Assembly (NCBI RefSeq): GCF_963678635.1
Contig: NC_087069.1
Location: 49,247,892 to 49,307,891, forward strand
Length of the DNA: 60,000 nt
DNA from: Symsagittifera roscoffensis
Taxonomy: Eukaryota > Xenacoelomorpha > Acoela > Convolutidae
Direction of reading: 5' to 3'
The translations under genes and the position numbers were made by a program. Below are positions 20,765 to 33,097 of this stretch, one piece after another (positions within the stretch are counted from its first letter, which is position 1; each line of letters starts with the position of its first letter). The notes beneath the pieces were generated by a model that was given only the letters and a program-made list of their open reading frames with translations, made no database searches and was not told the DNA's origin.

Positions 20765-23387
20765 AGATAGTCCAGATGATGACGATATCTACCCCTTCCT
20801 CGTAGATGCACCCGATAATAGAGGACAATATGATCTTTGCAAGAATTTCCTCCTAAATTTGTTTGAACCCGGAATCAGCCCATGTAAAGCAGAGTTCCCA
20901 GATGTAAAAATCAAAAGACAAATTATTGATCACTATCTGAAATATATATGTAATTTAACACAACAATACGGAATCTACACCATAGAATTCAGTACACCAA
21001 ACCCGAATCACCGCAGATATGTAATTCAAACAGACGATCTTGACTTAGAATTTTCAAAAGTATTCTTAGAATATATAAAAAGCATACATTATCATAACTC
21101 ACAAAGAGCAAACTCCATATTTACTAATGAAGTTTTTGCAATAATATATAGTTATATTTCAATATTAGAAAACGAAACCCCAATCTCAAATGTCTCACCG
21201 ACAGAGACATCCAAACATATAAGGGTACGACATGAAATCACACTATTTTCAACTTTCCTACATATAATTAAAGAAAATTTCACTAAAGATGAAGTTTCAC
21301 AACATACAAAACATGACTTACAAAAAATTTTGGCATGGTTTATAATAGATTATTTCACACATAATATAGATTTAATTTCACAAGCAAGAAAAAATTTCAG
21401 ACCTCAAAATTCAAACTATGAAACCGCTATCACAGAACAGTCAGACTACGTTTGGGACCCCGAATGGTCTCATTATGCATTCATAAATATCCCACAATCA
21501 ATCTCAAGTCAAGCAATAAGTACAATATCTTATGCAAGAGATTATGTAAGAGTAGTACCATTAACCATTGATGCAACACCATTAAACTACAATACATTTT
21601 TACCTGATACGCGAAATAACAGTTTAAATTCGACCGTCATACACAATGAAAACCTTAATGGAACTAGGAATCTCACTCAACAAGATATTCAGACACCATC
21701 ACACTTCATAAATGAAGAAATCGTCCAAACAACAACAACTACACAACAAAGTATTTCACCGATACGTCCAAATTCAACAACACCAAGAAATACAAACACT
21801 TCACTAGCACAGGTAACCTTACAATCAACTCTTAAACCTTCGGTTGCTCCAAAATATTCACAAATGGATTATCAAACCTATAGACCCATGACAATACCGT
21901 CAAAAACACGCAGAAAGTTCACAAGAAACACTTTTGCGGAACACAATTATAATTACACACATTCATCAAAAACAAACTATCCCCCACGAAAAAAAAATAA
22001 TAATCAGATAAGATCTCAATATTGGGATAATCCAATGGCAACAACCAACTCAGTAAATTTTCAAACTAATTCACATCCTCCACAGGATCGTAGTGAAAAT
22101 TACCCATTCTTTCAACAGAACAAAAATAAAAAACAAGCACCTCATCAAACGGATTATCTATCCTCTGATGATGATTATTTACAACCAGATATATTTGCAC
22201 CATACACTCAAGAATATCGTGGACAAAGAGTGCAGAAACCACATACATATCATAGAATTTTTTCTCCACACCCAATAGATACACAAAATCAACAACCAAT
22301 ACAAATACAAAACCCAATTAATACACAATCTTTTCAACCAATTCAGCCACAAAACCCAATGATTACACACTCGTATCAACCAACACAAATGCAAAATGAA
22401 ATACCACTCCCATATTACCTTCAACAACACGAAATAACAAAAAATCAACTTTCAAATTTTTCACAAATGCCAAATGCAGCAGAATCATTACAAATGACAA
22501 TGAATCCATACCTTATGGGTGGATCATCAATAACATCAAACAAACCATTAATGGTATTCACAGGAACAGACCCTGAATATTCTGTAGAAGATTATTTAAA
22601 TGCAGTAACAGCAAATTTAATTTTAAATATAGGACCTGAACCAATTAATACGCCACTACATCAAAATTGGATACATCGACGCACAGCGTTGATACAGACA
22701 ACCTTAGACGGCGCAGCCCAAAAATGGTTTTCAGTATTGCCTATAGAAATAAAATCAAATTGGAAAAGATTTACACAAGAATTTTCAAAAATGTTTGACT
22801 CCGAAAGAAACAAACAACAACAAAGAGTTTTATGTAATGAAATTCGCAGATTACCAAATGAAACCATCAAACAATTAGCAGTACGTATCAAAACACTAGT
22901 TCGAAAAGCATATTCATTAAATACACACGACTATAAAAACACAAAAACGACAGAAATCTTAATGATGACCTTAACACCTCAATTAAGGAAAATAGCAATA
23001 AAAAAGAGAGCATCCCATCCCTCCTCAATTCGAGAGCCCGATTTAGATTTTCGAAAACTAGTAGACAAACTAGAGCAAGCGGAAATCACAATGAAACTTG
23101 AAGAAACAGAAAATTTGAAATTACAATATGTTAACCGAATTGAAACAAATACCACAAATATCAACAATATACAGGAATCAGATACAGACCTCGTTGAAAA
23201 AATCACTGAAATACTCAATATTTATGAAAAACACCCAAACTTTAAAGCAAACCATCTTTCAAAAAATGGTGTAATTATTGCCGACAATACGGACATAGTA
23301 TTTCTGAATGTAGACAAAAACAACAGGACAATCAAAACAAACCTCAAAAATATAAAGAACCAAATAAATCATTCTATCAATACATGA
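20739..23387 (+). CDS. gag: Gag, 882 aa, copy A (intact)
   Basis: Residues about 1-270 form a helical domain with Cys residues and many aromatic/Ile positions; the same domain survives in copy B. Residues about 270-585 are Gln/Asn/Pro/Thr-rich low complexity with short repeats around NPIN/QPIQ. Residues about 586-795 match the retrotransposon gag capsid pattern, including FTGTDPEYSVEDYLNAV, GAAQKWFSVLP, WKRFTQEFSKMFD and a basic C-terminal helix region. There is no CCHC knuckle; that role may be carried by the Arg-rich next ORF. The ATG lies inside ORF-X1. The stop overlaps the next ATG as ATGA at 23384-23387. At 882 residues it is much longer than typical Ty3/Gypsy Gag. It is open throughout, unlike the downstream genes of this copy. 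Confidence 0.85.
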   Translation: MSQTHTPSEDSPDDDDIYPFLVDAPDNRGQYDLCKNFLLNLFEPGISPCKAEFPDVKIKRQIIDHYLKYICNLTQQYGIYTIEFSTPNPNHRRYVIQTDDLDLEFSKVFLEYIKSIHYHNSQRANSIFTNEVFAIIYSYISILENETPISNVSPTETSKHIRVRHEITLFSTFLHIIKENFTKDEVSQHTKHDLQKILAWFIIDYFTHNIDLISQARKNFRPQNSNYETAITEQSDYVWDPEWSHYAFINIPQSISSQAISTISYARDYVRVVPLTIDATPLNYNTFLPDTRNNSLNSTVIHNENLNGTRNLTQQDIQTPSHFINEEIVQTTTTTQQSISPIRPNSTTPRNTNTSLAQVTLQSTLKPSVAPKYSQMDYQTYRPMTIPSKTRRKFTRNTFAEHNYNYTHSSKTNYPPRKKNNNQIRSQYWDNPMATTNSVNFQTNSHPPQDRSENYPFFQQNKNKKQAPHQTDYLSSDDDYLQPDIFAPYTQEYRGQRVQKPHTYHRIFSPHPIDTQNQQPIQIQNPINTQSFQPIQPQNPMITHSYQPTQMQNEIPLPYYLQQHEITKNQLSNFSQMPNAAESLQMTMNPYLMGGSSITSNKPLMVFTGTDPEYSVEDYLNAVTANLILNIGPEPINTPLHQNWIHRRTALIQTTLDGAAQKWFSVLPIEIKSNWKRFTQEFSKMFDSERNKQQQRVLCNEIRRLPNETIKQLAVRIKTLVRKAYSLNTHDYKNTKTTEILMMTLTPQLRKIAIKKRASHPSSIREPDLDFRKLVDKLEQAEITMKLEETENLKLQYVNRIETNTTNINNIQESDTDLVEKITEILNIYEKHPNFKANHLSKNGVIIADNTDIVFLNVDKNNRTIKTNLKNIKNQINHSINT

Positions 23388-24907
23388 AGAAAGATCAAAA
23401 TCTACAAAACAAAAATGTATACAGCAACAACAGTTCAGGAAAACCACTTCCGAACAATACCAATTACACAAGAACTCAATCACCATATAACTCAAGTTAT
23501 AGAGGAAGATCACCAGAACGAAGAAATACACAAAATTCGTCACAAAATCATTACAATAGACCAAATAGTCGAAATAACTACTCCAGATCAAATTCGAATA
23601 CAACACAATTGGTTTCTAGATCTAATTCCCAATCAAGGAATAAATACTATCCAAATAATCAGTCACGAAACTCATCATATAATAGAAATAGAAACTACTC
23701 CAATAATCGAAATAGAAGTTATTCAAACAACCGAAATCAGAATTACCCGAACAATCGATCAAGGAATAACTCATATAACAGATCAAACTATAACAGATCA
23801 AACGATAATTATCAAAACAGATCACGAAACAATTCACAAAATCGACATTCAAATTATAATAATCGTTATAGAAATTATTCCCAATCACCACACAGAAATA
23901 ATAACCATTATAATAATTCTAACAATCGCCACAGAAGTAGTACACCTAAACATCAAAGACATATTAATCAAGTACAATCAAATCCGGAAACAACATCAGA
24001 CCCCCCAGGTATTGATGACACAGTAAATGACAAACTACAACTAACTCAAATAAACTGTGGATCATCAGATTCAGAAAGTGATACAGAAAACACTATCTCC
24101 ATCAATATGATAGCAGTCGAAAATGACTACGAACCTATTATATATGAACAACCTTTTTCATCACATATATATGAAAATCAATTAGAACTCCTTCACAATT
24201 ATTATATTGAACCCATCCATTCCACACAAACGGCACAAGAAACTAACGAAATCAACACTACAAATCAATCCAATGAAAATGACAAAACAAAATGCTTGAA
24301 TACAAATCACATCTATCAAAATATACGAAAAGAACAACCCAAAGAAAAAATTTGGACAATACCATTTCTTTTAGAAAGTCCAAGAAACAAAGAATTTCAA
24401 CCACCAGATCTTGAAACTGATTTTTTAATTGATTCAGGAGCAGAATCAAACATAATAAACATTCCCACATGGAATGAGATAAAAACATTACACTCAAAAC
24501 TAACACCTCTTGAAACCTCCAGTAAACTAGCAACAGCACAAGGATCAACATTGGTAAACTATGGAAAAATTCAATTATTTCTTCTCCCCACAAGAACAAT
24601 AGAGCAGAATAAAATTTTAAATAAACCATTTAAACAAATATTTCATATCACTGATATTAAACACAATATCATTGGAATACCATTTATCTCTAAATATATA
24701 CCAACAATCAACATCTTGAATAGTAAAATACTAATCAAAGATAAATACACAAAAACAAAAGACACATCCCTAACATTTTTTAAAAGATTAAATAAACAAC
24801 CACCATTCTTTTCAAAATTTTATCCAATATATAACCAACAAAGAAAACAACTGAAGCCACTATCAGGAAACATATATAATTTTTCAATAAAACAAGTTCA
24901 CCAATAG
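23384..24907 (+). CDS. Arg/Asn/Ser-rich nucleocapsid-like plus aspartic protease ORF, 507 aa
   Basis: The ATG overlaps the gag stop (ATGA) and is in the -1 frame relative to gag, so either reinitiation or frameshifting could express it. Residues about 20-195 are tandem Asn-Arg-Ser/Tyr-Asn-Arg units (for example RNRNYSNNRNRSY), replacing the usual zinc knuckle as an RNA-binding tail. An acidic linker follows. At residue about 350 is the protease active site Asp-Ser-Gly-Ala within TDFLIDSGAESN, and near residue 426 the second protease motif HNIIGIPF. The ORF ends with TAG at 24905-24907; the same frame stays open beyond into the pol leader (24938). The TAG is therefore either a damaged codon or a readthrough point. 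Copy B has lost this region, so no comparison is possible. Confidence 0.8.
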   Translation: MKKDQNLQNKNVYSNNSSGKPLPNNTNYTRTQSPYNSSYRGRSPERRNTQNSSQNHYNRPNSRNNYSRSNSNTTQLVSRSNSQSRNKYYPNNQSRNSSYNRNRNYSNNRNRSYSNNRNQNYPNNRSRNNSYNRSNYNRSNDNYQNRSRNNSQNRHSNYNNRYRNYSQSPHRNNNHYNNSNNRHRSSTPKHQRHINQVQSNPETTSDPPGIDDTVNDKLQLTQINCGSSDSESDTENTISINMIAVENDYEPIIYEQPFSSHIYENQLELLHNYYIEPIHSTQTAQETNEINTTNQSNENDKTKCLNTNHIYQNIRKEQPKEKIWTIPFLLESPRNKEFQPPDLETDFLIDSGAESNIINIPTWNEIKTLHSKLTPLETSSKLATAQGSTLVNYGKIQLFLLPTRTIEQNKILNKPFKQIFHITDIKHNIIGIPFISKYIPTINILNSKILIKDKYTKTKDTSLTFFKRLNKQPPFFSKFYPIYNQQRKQLKPLSGNIYNFSIKQVHQ

Positions 24908-27900
24908 GATAAAAAACAAAATAAACAACAACTCTATATGTCAGATTTTGAATTCAAACCTATCCATAAGTTTTTCAAAATCACAATTTCATCCATAAAA
25001 TATTTGAAAAACTCGAATTCAGATATTATTTCGTTACATGTATACAACAATACACCCTATCAAGTAACATTACCTTTAGGACTTTTAGGATATTGCGAAA
25101 CCAACGCTACGATATCACCAATACACGAAAAAGCAACCGCGTAAATAATATACTCCAATTATTAGATATTTGTCAATCCACAATTCTTAATGAAGAATTA
25201 TCCATAAATAATATAATAAGTAATGAAAAAAGAAATACAGATTATTTCACAAAAACCCCATATTTCAAACCTACATTCAACATAAATAACTATACAGAGA
25301 ATCAACAGAAATTTTTAACAATGTTTAACTTCCAACATTCACAAATAACACAAGACGAATTTGATAAATTAGCCAAACAGCTAATAAAATATTCATCAGT
25401 CTATGCAACATCCAAATTTGATGTTAGCAAAATCAGTTCATCACTACATCTCCCATTAAAACCTGACGCAGTTTTCAAAAAACAAAGAGCAAGTAAAGTA
25501 CCAATTCATTTACACGATAAAGTGAACAGATTACTCGATATTTTAGAACAATACAAAATTATATCACCGGTAAATAAAAAAGAACAACCAAAAGGTAACA
25601 CATTTATCAACCCTGTTATCATCCTAGCAAAAGGAGAATCATTAAAATAGTTTTAGACGCTGGATATCTTAATTCACTAATAGACGAATCAAAATGCAAT
25701 TGGCCTATTGAACCAATACAAGTTATTTTAACAAAAATAAACGGAAAATACTTTACAACCGCAGATATGAATAGTGCATATAATCAAATGCCACTAGATG
25801 AACAATCGCGACGCTTAACACAATTTGTTATTGGAAATCAGCAATATGAATTCAACCGCCTATTCTATGGAATATCCATAGGACCAGCAGCATTTTCAGC
25901 TTTTATGAGCAAAATTTTTGGAACACTAATACTCAAGAAAAACGCAATCACCTATTTAGACGATGTTTTTATGCAATCACAGACAAAAGAAGAAATGTTC
26001 AATGTTTTAGAACACTATCACAAAATACTTCAGAACGAAAATTTGAAGGCCGCCCCCGATAAATCACACTTCTTTTTAACACGAGTTAAATTCTTAGGAC
26101 ACAATATAGAAAGAAAAACAATCACTCCATTAAAATCACGCATTGATGCTATTCAGAAACTCCAACCACCAACAAACAAAAAGAAAATCCAAGAATTGCT
26201 TGGAATGTTAAATTTTTTAAGCAAATATGTCTATAAAATGCAATTATACCTAAGACCATTCTATAATATACTTAGACAACAAAATAATTTTGAATGGAAC
26301 ACAGAACATCAAGCACGATTTGAAGAAATTAGAAAACTCTTAACTGAACAAATTTCGAATACAATCCCAGATCCAAATCATTCATTCTATGCAATGTGCG
26401 ATGCTTCGAATTTTGGCATCGGCTTAGCATTATTACAATCACACAATGGTACAAACAAAATGAATCTTATATCAGCAAATTCTCGATTATTCACTCAAGC
26501 AGAGCTACGACTCTCAACTCTAATGAGAGAATGTACAGCCATAATATATACACTAACAGAATATGAATTTCTGATACTTGGATCAAAACATCCAACAGTT
26601 CTATTCACAGATCACAAGCCAATCATTTTTCTCTTTACACAAAAATCCAATCCAAATCACCGTGTTTATAGATTTCAATTAAATCTAATGAAATTCCCAA
26701 ACTTACATATAGTTTGGACAGCAGGAAAGAATCTTGCATTACCAGACATTTTAAATCGAAATACACCACCTGAATTACTTACACGTAAAACTACAGTTGA
26801 AATACCCAAAAATATAAAATTTTACCTTGCAGAAAACGAAACATCACCCCGACTAGAAGGCAAATATGCAGTAAAAACTGACGTTGAACAATCACAGATA
26901 AATAATCTACAACACTTCCCACTTTATTTAGATTGCCAAAATAATCACTACGAATTTGATCTACTTGGAACATCAACTTTTAAACCAATTCCATATTCAC
27001 AATGGATAAAAAATAACACCCAACAAAAAAGAGTAAAACAACACCCGCATAAAAAAGACCTTTTTCCGTTAATTGAAAAAGAAAATTTAACTGATAAAAT
27101 AAATTTATCAGGACCACAAACAAACGATTCAAAATACACAATAAATCAAGTTTTTGACCTCCATGACCCACTCGATACAATTCCTTTATCTAAATTAGAA
27201 ATTGAAAACATTTTTCTGCCCCCAACAGATAAAATTACAATTAATACTTTGAAACAATATCAAAATCTTGACCCAACAATTAGACAACTAAAATCATGGC
27301 AAATATAAAACTAAACCCGTAAAGGCAGATACAACTATTTTAGGAAATAAAACACTCCTCCGATATTTTCGAAAATTTAATAATACAACAATTACTGAAA
27401 ACACAGACCTTCTAGAATACCAATTAAATGAATCTACAGTTCCTTGTCTCCCTCTAAGTGTGATTCTCATAGCTTTAAAGGATTCACATACACAAAGTTT
27501 TGTGCTGATTCACATACACAAAACATTAAAGGACACTCTGGATCAGAGAAAACATATTCAAATTTCATACAAAACTTTTATTTTCCAAATGCACCAATTT
27601 GGATGAAAGTACTATGCAATGATTGTATAGTATGTCAGTTAAATAAACCTTATCCAAATCAAAAACAAGATTTTAAAGGACAAAGTTTATATTTTAACCA
27701 TCGTATTTCATTCGATACAAAAGGACCAATTTCACCATCCTCTGAAGGAAACTCCTACATTATGGTAATTGTTGATGCATTTACACATTATGTAGCACTC
27801 AACCCGCTACCACATTGTAACGCTTATTATGCTTACACAACCCTTTATGAACACTGGATAGCTAAATTCGGATTACCCGAAATCATAGTTACAGACAACG

Positions 27901-28046
27901 GTACAGAATTCATAAATAATGAAATCATCACACCATGTCACTTATATAACATCAAACACAAACCACGTACATCTCATGCACCTTGGACAAACGGTTTAGT
28001 CGAAGGTATGAACCGTTCACTACAAGAATATCTTAGATGTATCTAG
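24908..28046 (+). pseudogene. pol: Pol (RT, RNase H, integrase), copy A, broken
   Basis: The pol leader (24938-25144) continues into RT after a frameshift near 25140. A one-base loss near 25655, compared with B, breaks the frame within RT. The long frame 25767-27308 carries MNSAYNQMPLDEQSRR, YLDD at about 25953-25964 and RNase H (YAMCDASNFGIG, FTDHKPI). A two-base loss near 27302 and a 26-bp tandem duplication (16-bp repeats at 27481 and 27507) break it again. Integrase follows in 27500-28033: His/Cys finger (HTQNIKGHSG, CNDCIVCQ), the first Asp in FDTKGPISP, the second in VTDNGTEF, and the Glu in GLVEGMN. At about 28034 the gene is cut by the 1.9-kb deletion. This copy cannot make a working polymerase. 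Confidence 0.85.
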
Positions 28047-28061
28047 AAGAATACTGTAATA

Positions 28062-29222
28062 AACTTAAATTTTTTCACTAAAAGAATAGATCAAAAACTA
28101 TCAAAAATTGCTAACCAACAGTCACACAGTCAGTCTTCACCGACATCATCCCAAGATAACCCAACACCAACTTCAACTACCCAAAACCCCCAAACATCTA
28201 CACGAATTTCCTTTCAAGATAACCCATATACCTTTGAAGAACGACACGCTCGCTTATCTGAACCACTAGAACCAGTTCAACGACAAGCACCTCTAAGTGA
28301 ACCAACATATAACTTATACACAACACTACCACAAGAATTAAGTAGAATACGAAATCCTAGTCAAAACCAAAATACAGTCGAAATAAATAGACAAATTATA
28401 CATCCTCGACGAAACAGAAATTTTCAAACTCCCCGAGTTCATTTTGATATACCTCAATCCCCATCACAAAGTACTCCAGAAAACCCCATTGGTATATTAC
28501 CAGAAACCCCTACGCTTCTTTGACAACGTAGCACCTCAAGCGTACCCCCAGATTACTTAGGTTCAACACCAACATCTGAACAAATACGTGAAAATCCCTT
28601 TAACCCCACAAACCAAACATCACGACTACCATATTGGACAACACATTCATTCACACAAGGTGAACCAAACTTAATCAATGATCCAATAGATATTTCTACG
28701 GATACAACAACATCCTCATCACTACCAGAAACATTATCACTACCATCAACACCATCAATAAGCCAGATTTCACCAACGCCTTTTAACTTAAATTTCCCAA
28801 ATAACCTCGACGCTAGATATCGAGAACAATCATCAACAAATATTCCTTTAAGACTAGACTGGAATACATTCACAGCACCTCCACCATTATTTGGAAAACA
28901 CCCAGAAAGTAACCGACTCCACAACTGGGCACTCAATAGACTACAATATAGACAAGAAATCCACGAAGACATTCGTGATCATAACATCCAAATACTCCAA
29001 CAAAAAAGTCTACAATTAAAATTTGAAATCACGGTTAAACTAAACAACATTACTCAACATCCCTACCCATTAAACCCACCAAATATAACAGCTCAATCAC
29101 TACCACCATCATTTCTAACAACTGAAGTAATATACAAATACGACAGATATACCAAAAAGACAATTGGTTACATCACATTTTATAACCCATACTCAGGATT
29201 ATCATACACATGTATATTCTAA
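28062..29222 (+). pseudogene. ORF-P, methionine-free Pro/Ser/Thr-rich ORF, copy A, one stop
   Basis: Counterpart of the 378-codon ORF of copy B (45744-46880). In A the frame is open from 28062, is interrupted by one TGA at 28521-28523 (B has TCA) and ends at 29220-29222, overlapping the env start at 29210 by 13 nt. The first two thirds are Pro/Gln/Ser/Thr-rich; the last about 120 codons look folded, with conserved Trp, Tyr and His. No ATG occurs in frame in the B version. A plausible splice acceptor (ctaaccaacag, ending near 28121) lies near the start. Product unknown. Confidence 0.6.
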
Positions 29223-31315
29223 AAATATTGATTTTTCTCCAACTCTTTATTCTAGTAATCTCCAATCAGAACATAAACCCTTCCCCCCGCACAGGACCCC
29301 AAGGTTTATTAGTAACACATTACGATTGTGAAGAAAATGAACAAAAAACACTACACAAATATGCAATAAATCAGGTATCACAATGCGAAACAGAACCACA
29401 AGCTATAGAAACTACAAATGTAATAGCGACACTTTATTCAAAAGCCCGAGCAGCAACAGTTATAGGATATAAATTCACAGCAACATTTTCTGAAAAGAAA
29501 GTACATTGTTCACAAGTCTCTAATGGAAATAAAAACCGACTTGACCACGAATCATTCTACCAGAGTATTATCGAACGACTTTTACATCTCAATCCCGAAG
29601 ATTGTAAAAACGAGTTATTCCGACTAAATATCACAAGAAACAAAAACGCAGATAGAAGATTAGTATATTTCCAATTTTTCAGATTCTGTACATCAAGCAG
29701 AACTTGAAAGATATCAAGGACATATAAAATTAGATGAAAAATACCCATACAACGGCGCACACGGAAGATTAACTTATGACATACACGATAAACACTGGAT
29801 ACCACATATTGGTATAAATAACCCATCAAACTGCAAAGCAGACACAAAAAATAAAGGATATCAAGAAATAATGTTTTTCGATTGGAAAATACAACTCGAA
29901 AAAATACAACTCACACGCGATTTATCTGACAACACAATGATCTATCAAGGAATTAGATTACCTTGTAAAAACGATCAAGGCTATTGTGACCCTACAACAC
30001 GAACACAAGCAACAATTGTTTGATTCCCCGAAGACACATGTACAACATTTCAAGTAGCAAAAATACACGCTCGTATGATAAAATTTCACGAAAAATATTT
30101 TATACAGTCAATTCCATATGAACAAGTAAATGCATCACGAAAACAAAGTTCTAATTTTAGAAACATACACAATATAGAAAATAAATTGACACGTTTTCAA
30201 ATATATCAAGAAACAGAACTTGCATGTAAATACAGAAACCCACTTCACAAAACACAATACTCCGAAATATTATTGAATACGAAAAAAGATTCGACATGAC
30301 CACTGGAAAAATAAAAATCGACCCTTACGCCACAAGCCATCCTAAAAACGAAGGAACATCATATATACCAGTTAATTTTCAAAAAAGTAAAGGTCAACCT
30401 GGTGGACATCTAAAGCCCCATGACACTAGAAGCACACGTTTACAAGAACTATCACTAATGAATAGTACATATTTCGGTAATATCCACTATGATATTCACT
30501 TAGATATGAAATTAGACTACATAATTAGCCGCATTTTTCAAGAAATGTCACTCTCTGAATTAGAAACACTTCACCAACTATGCGAATTAGAAAGGACACA
30601 AATCCTACAATCACTTGCACTAGCAGTATAAAAAATACCCTACGCAGGATATTTACTATCAGGAAATAGATCAAATTTTTTAGACTACGAAGGAAACATT
30701 TTATGGTTTTATACCTGTACCAAAAAAGTATCACCACTATATGTTTTTGAAGATAAACGATGCTATAAAAGAATCCCTATCTTTTATAAAAATAAAGTAC
30801 ATTTCGTTGACACACTTTCAAGACGAACCTATTTCTGGGATACCGCAGTCCCATGTGGATCAGAAAATAGCCACAATGTAGTACAACTGAACCCTGATGA
30901 AGATAAATATTACCTTCTTACCCCATATCCCACATTAATGCAATCACTCAAAAAATTTTCACCTGAAAGCATTAGAGCTATTGCTCGAAACCCAAATATT
31001 GACCTACAATCAATTGGAATATATTCAAAATCCGATATCCAACATCACATTAGAACACAGCAATTCCAAGAATTATTAACACAAATGGACACTATACAAA
31101 GACAATCAATTGACCAAAACTTACGCAAACTTGCCGAAACCGCAGGATTTGCAGATATTTATACACAAGACTATAGCGGATATTTTAAAGACATTAAAGA
31201 CTATATATATCTAAACGGTGAAAAATATAGACCACAAGATATTTCACCTATAAATATTTTTAGCTTTGTTACACTAAAAAATGAAATTCCCGCCACCCGA
31301 TTTCCCAACCAATAA
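29210..31315 (+). pseudogene. env: Envelope glycoprotein-like gene, copy A, broken
   Basis: Corresponds to the intact 872-aa ORF of copy B. The signal peptide and the first about 150 residues are open (29210-29707). Differences from B are: a one-base loss in a T run near 29670; Trp to TGA at 30021-30023; a one-base loss near 30268; Leu to TAA near 30629; and a 626-bp deletion at about 31289. The deletion removes the membrane-anchor region and cytoplasmic tail and joins env directly to ORF4. The product, if any, would be a short secreted fragment. Confidence 0.8.
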
Positions 31316-33010
31316 TATAACATCAGGCATGAATTCAGACACTAATTCACATATCTCAGTTTTATACTCCATCTCACAACTCAATAACCCAGATATTGAA
31401 ACCCCTGATGAATTTGCAGACTCTGAACCATCTCCATCCAATAATTTTCAAACCAACTCCTCAGTTTTTTCAAAACCCCCTTTTCAACCAATCCCGCCAA
31501 TTAACCCACTCCCATCGATTTCTACACCCTCTTATGCTTCACAAGTCACCCCAACCTACTCTTCATTTCATTCAGACCGATCATCCAATTCTCCAGATAC
31601 TCCCCAAATCTCCCAGGAACTAGATAATTTTATCACCCTACAACAACAACCCTTCCACCTTGAAAATTCCACTATAAACCAGATTTCATCCACAATAGAA
31701 TCATTAAACCCACCTACCCCTACACCCTCTTCAGCTTATACCGCATCATTAGCACCATCATCCACATCCACCGAATCATCAAATAGCACTAATAGAGCTT
31801 ACCGCACTTTCGAAAGAAAATTCCCAAACCATCCATTTCCAACAAAACCAGGAACAGCCCGTGAATATATTAATCATCCAAATCACACTAACACGAAAGA
31901 TTTTTTAGCAATCACCTTACCTTCATTTCCACAGTATACTTTGAACACCCCTAACGACACTTACGACACACGTAGTTTTGTAGATGAACAAGTTTTAATG
32001 CCTACACTTCATTGGACATCATATTATCATTTTACTAACCCCCTTTGCCTACCTTTATCTAATACTCACATCGATATAGAAAGAAATCAAAATATGCTAT
32101 ATCGACTCACCACACCACTAACACATAGACAATTTACTTATATAGGATATAAAAAGTCACTAAAAACATACACTGCACCCCGAGCTAACGAATATACGCT
32201 AGAATATTACGATCATAACATCATCCGAGCTAACCAAGACCAATTTTTAGATGATGACCGTTTCGCTAACCCACAAATCACAGAAAAATTCTTCATCAAA
32301 ACACCATATGTATTTACACTCAATATATTTGATCGCAAATTCGACCACGTCATTTCTGAAGCACTAACCGACATGCAAGCTTACGAAAGTTTTAAAGAAA
32401 GATTTCAATTATTTTCACTAACCTTCAATTTCCTTGCACCACAAGAACGCGATTTGCACTGCTCACACGACATTATGTTACGCACTAAACAAACCCACAC
32501 ATATAAATAATATCGCTTCATACAAAATCATTTTGATCTACACACTCCATCAAGACAACCACACCACCGTTTTCAATTTATTAACTCTAAATACACTTCA
32601 CCATTTTTTCTTAACTTCACATATTGCATCAAAGATACTAACCTTCACGGTATTCTTCGCAATTATGATCCCATAACTCAAATGTATATTTTTTGTCCCA
32701 TCACGAAGACCTTCAACGCAGAAGAATCCAGACCCTTCCTTATCCCACATGAATTTATTCAACCTATAGAAATCCCGATATTAGAATTCATCCACAACAC
32801 TAAATACAATCACAAATTATATAATCTCATCCAAAACACACCTTATGAGTTTGCAGTTGGCACTGAAGAACTAAAAACTATTAAAGCACTTCAATTGCTT
32901 TGGCCACTGCTTCAAACTAAAAACATCATTCGCATACTAGCAAAATTACTAACAAATTCCGACATAATACACGACATCTTCCCCACAGTTTTTTCCCCGA
33001 CGACTAACAG
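31281..33010 (+). pseudogene. ORF4, copy A, broken
   Basis: It matches residues about 30 to the end of the 599-aa ORF4 of copy B. The N-terminal 29 residues are gone with the 626-bp deletion; an ATG at 31281 created near the join happens to restore an open start. The frame runs to TAA at 32508-32510 (B reads Tyr), stays open after it, and is shifted by one base near the end. Amino-acid identity to B is high over the C-terminal domain. Function unknown. Confidence 0.7.
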
Positions 33011-33097
33011 GTAAGTATGATTTATACATGTTCTTAACTAATAAATTCAAATTAAAAAACTAACCATTCTTTATCCATGTCTTATTTAGATTTTTAG
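33011..33097 (+). other. 87-nt intron-like segment just after the ORF4 stop, copy A
   Basis: CAG|GTAAGTATG directly follows the ORF4 termination codon as aligned to B. A branch-point-like ctaac and a pyrimidine-rich tttttag acceptor close the segment at 33097. Copy B has the same 87-nt length at 41252-41338. The sites fit the U2 consensus very well. Retention in both genomic copies means the RNA that was reverse transcribed was not spliced here. Confidence 0.6.

Noticed and set aside
23415-24026. 203-codon + strand frame inside the protease ORF
   Set aside because: It lies in the Arg/Asn/Ser repeat region, where low-complexity codons leave other frames open. Composition (Ile/Thr/Glu repeats) mirrors the repeat, and a true protease frame covers the same bases.
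31396-31623. Pro/His/Leu-rich small frames inside ORF4
   Set aside because: They are frame shadows of the Pro/Ser-rich N-terminal part of ORF4.
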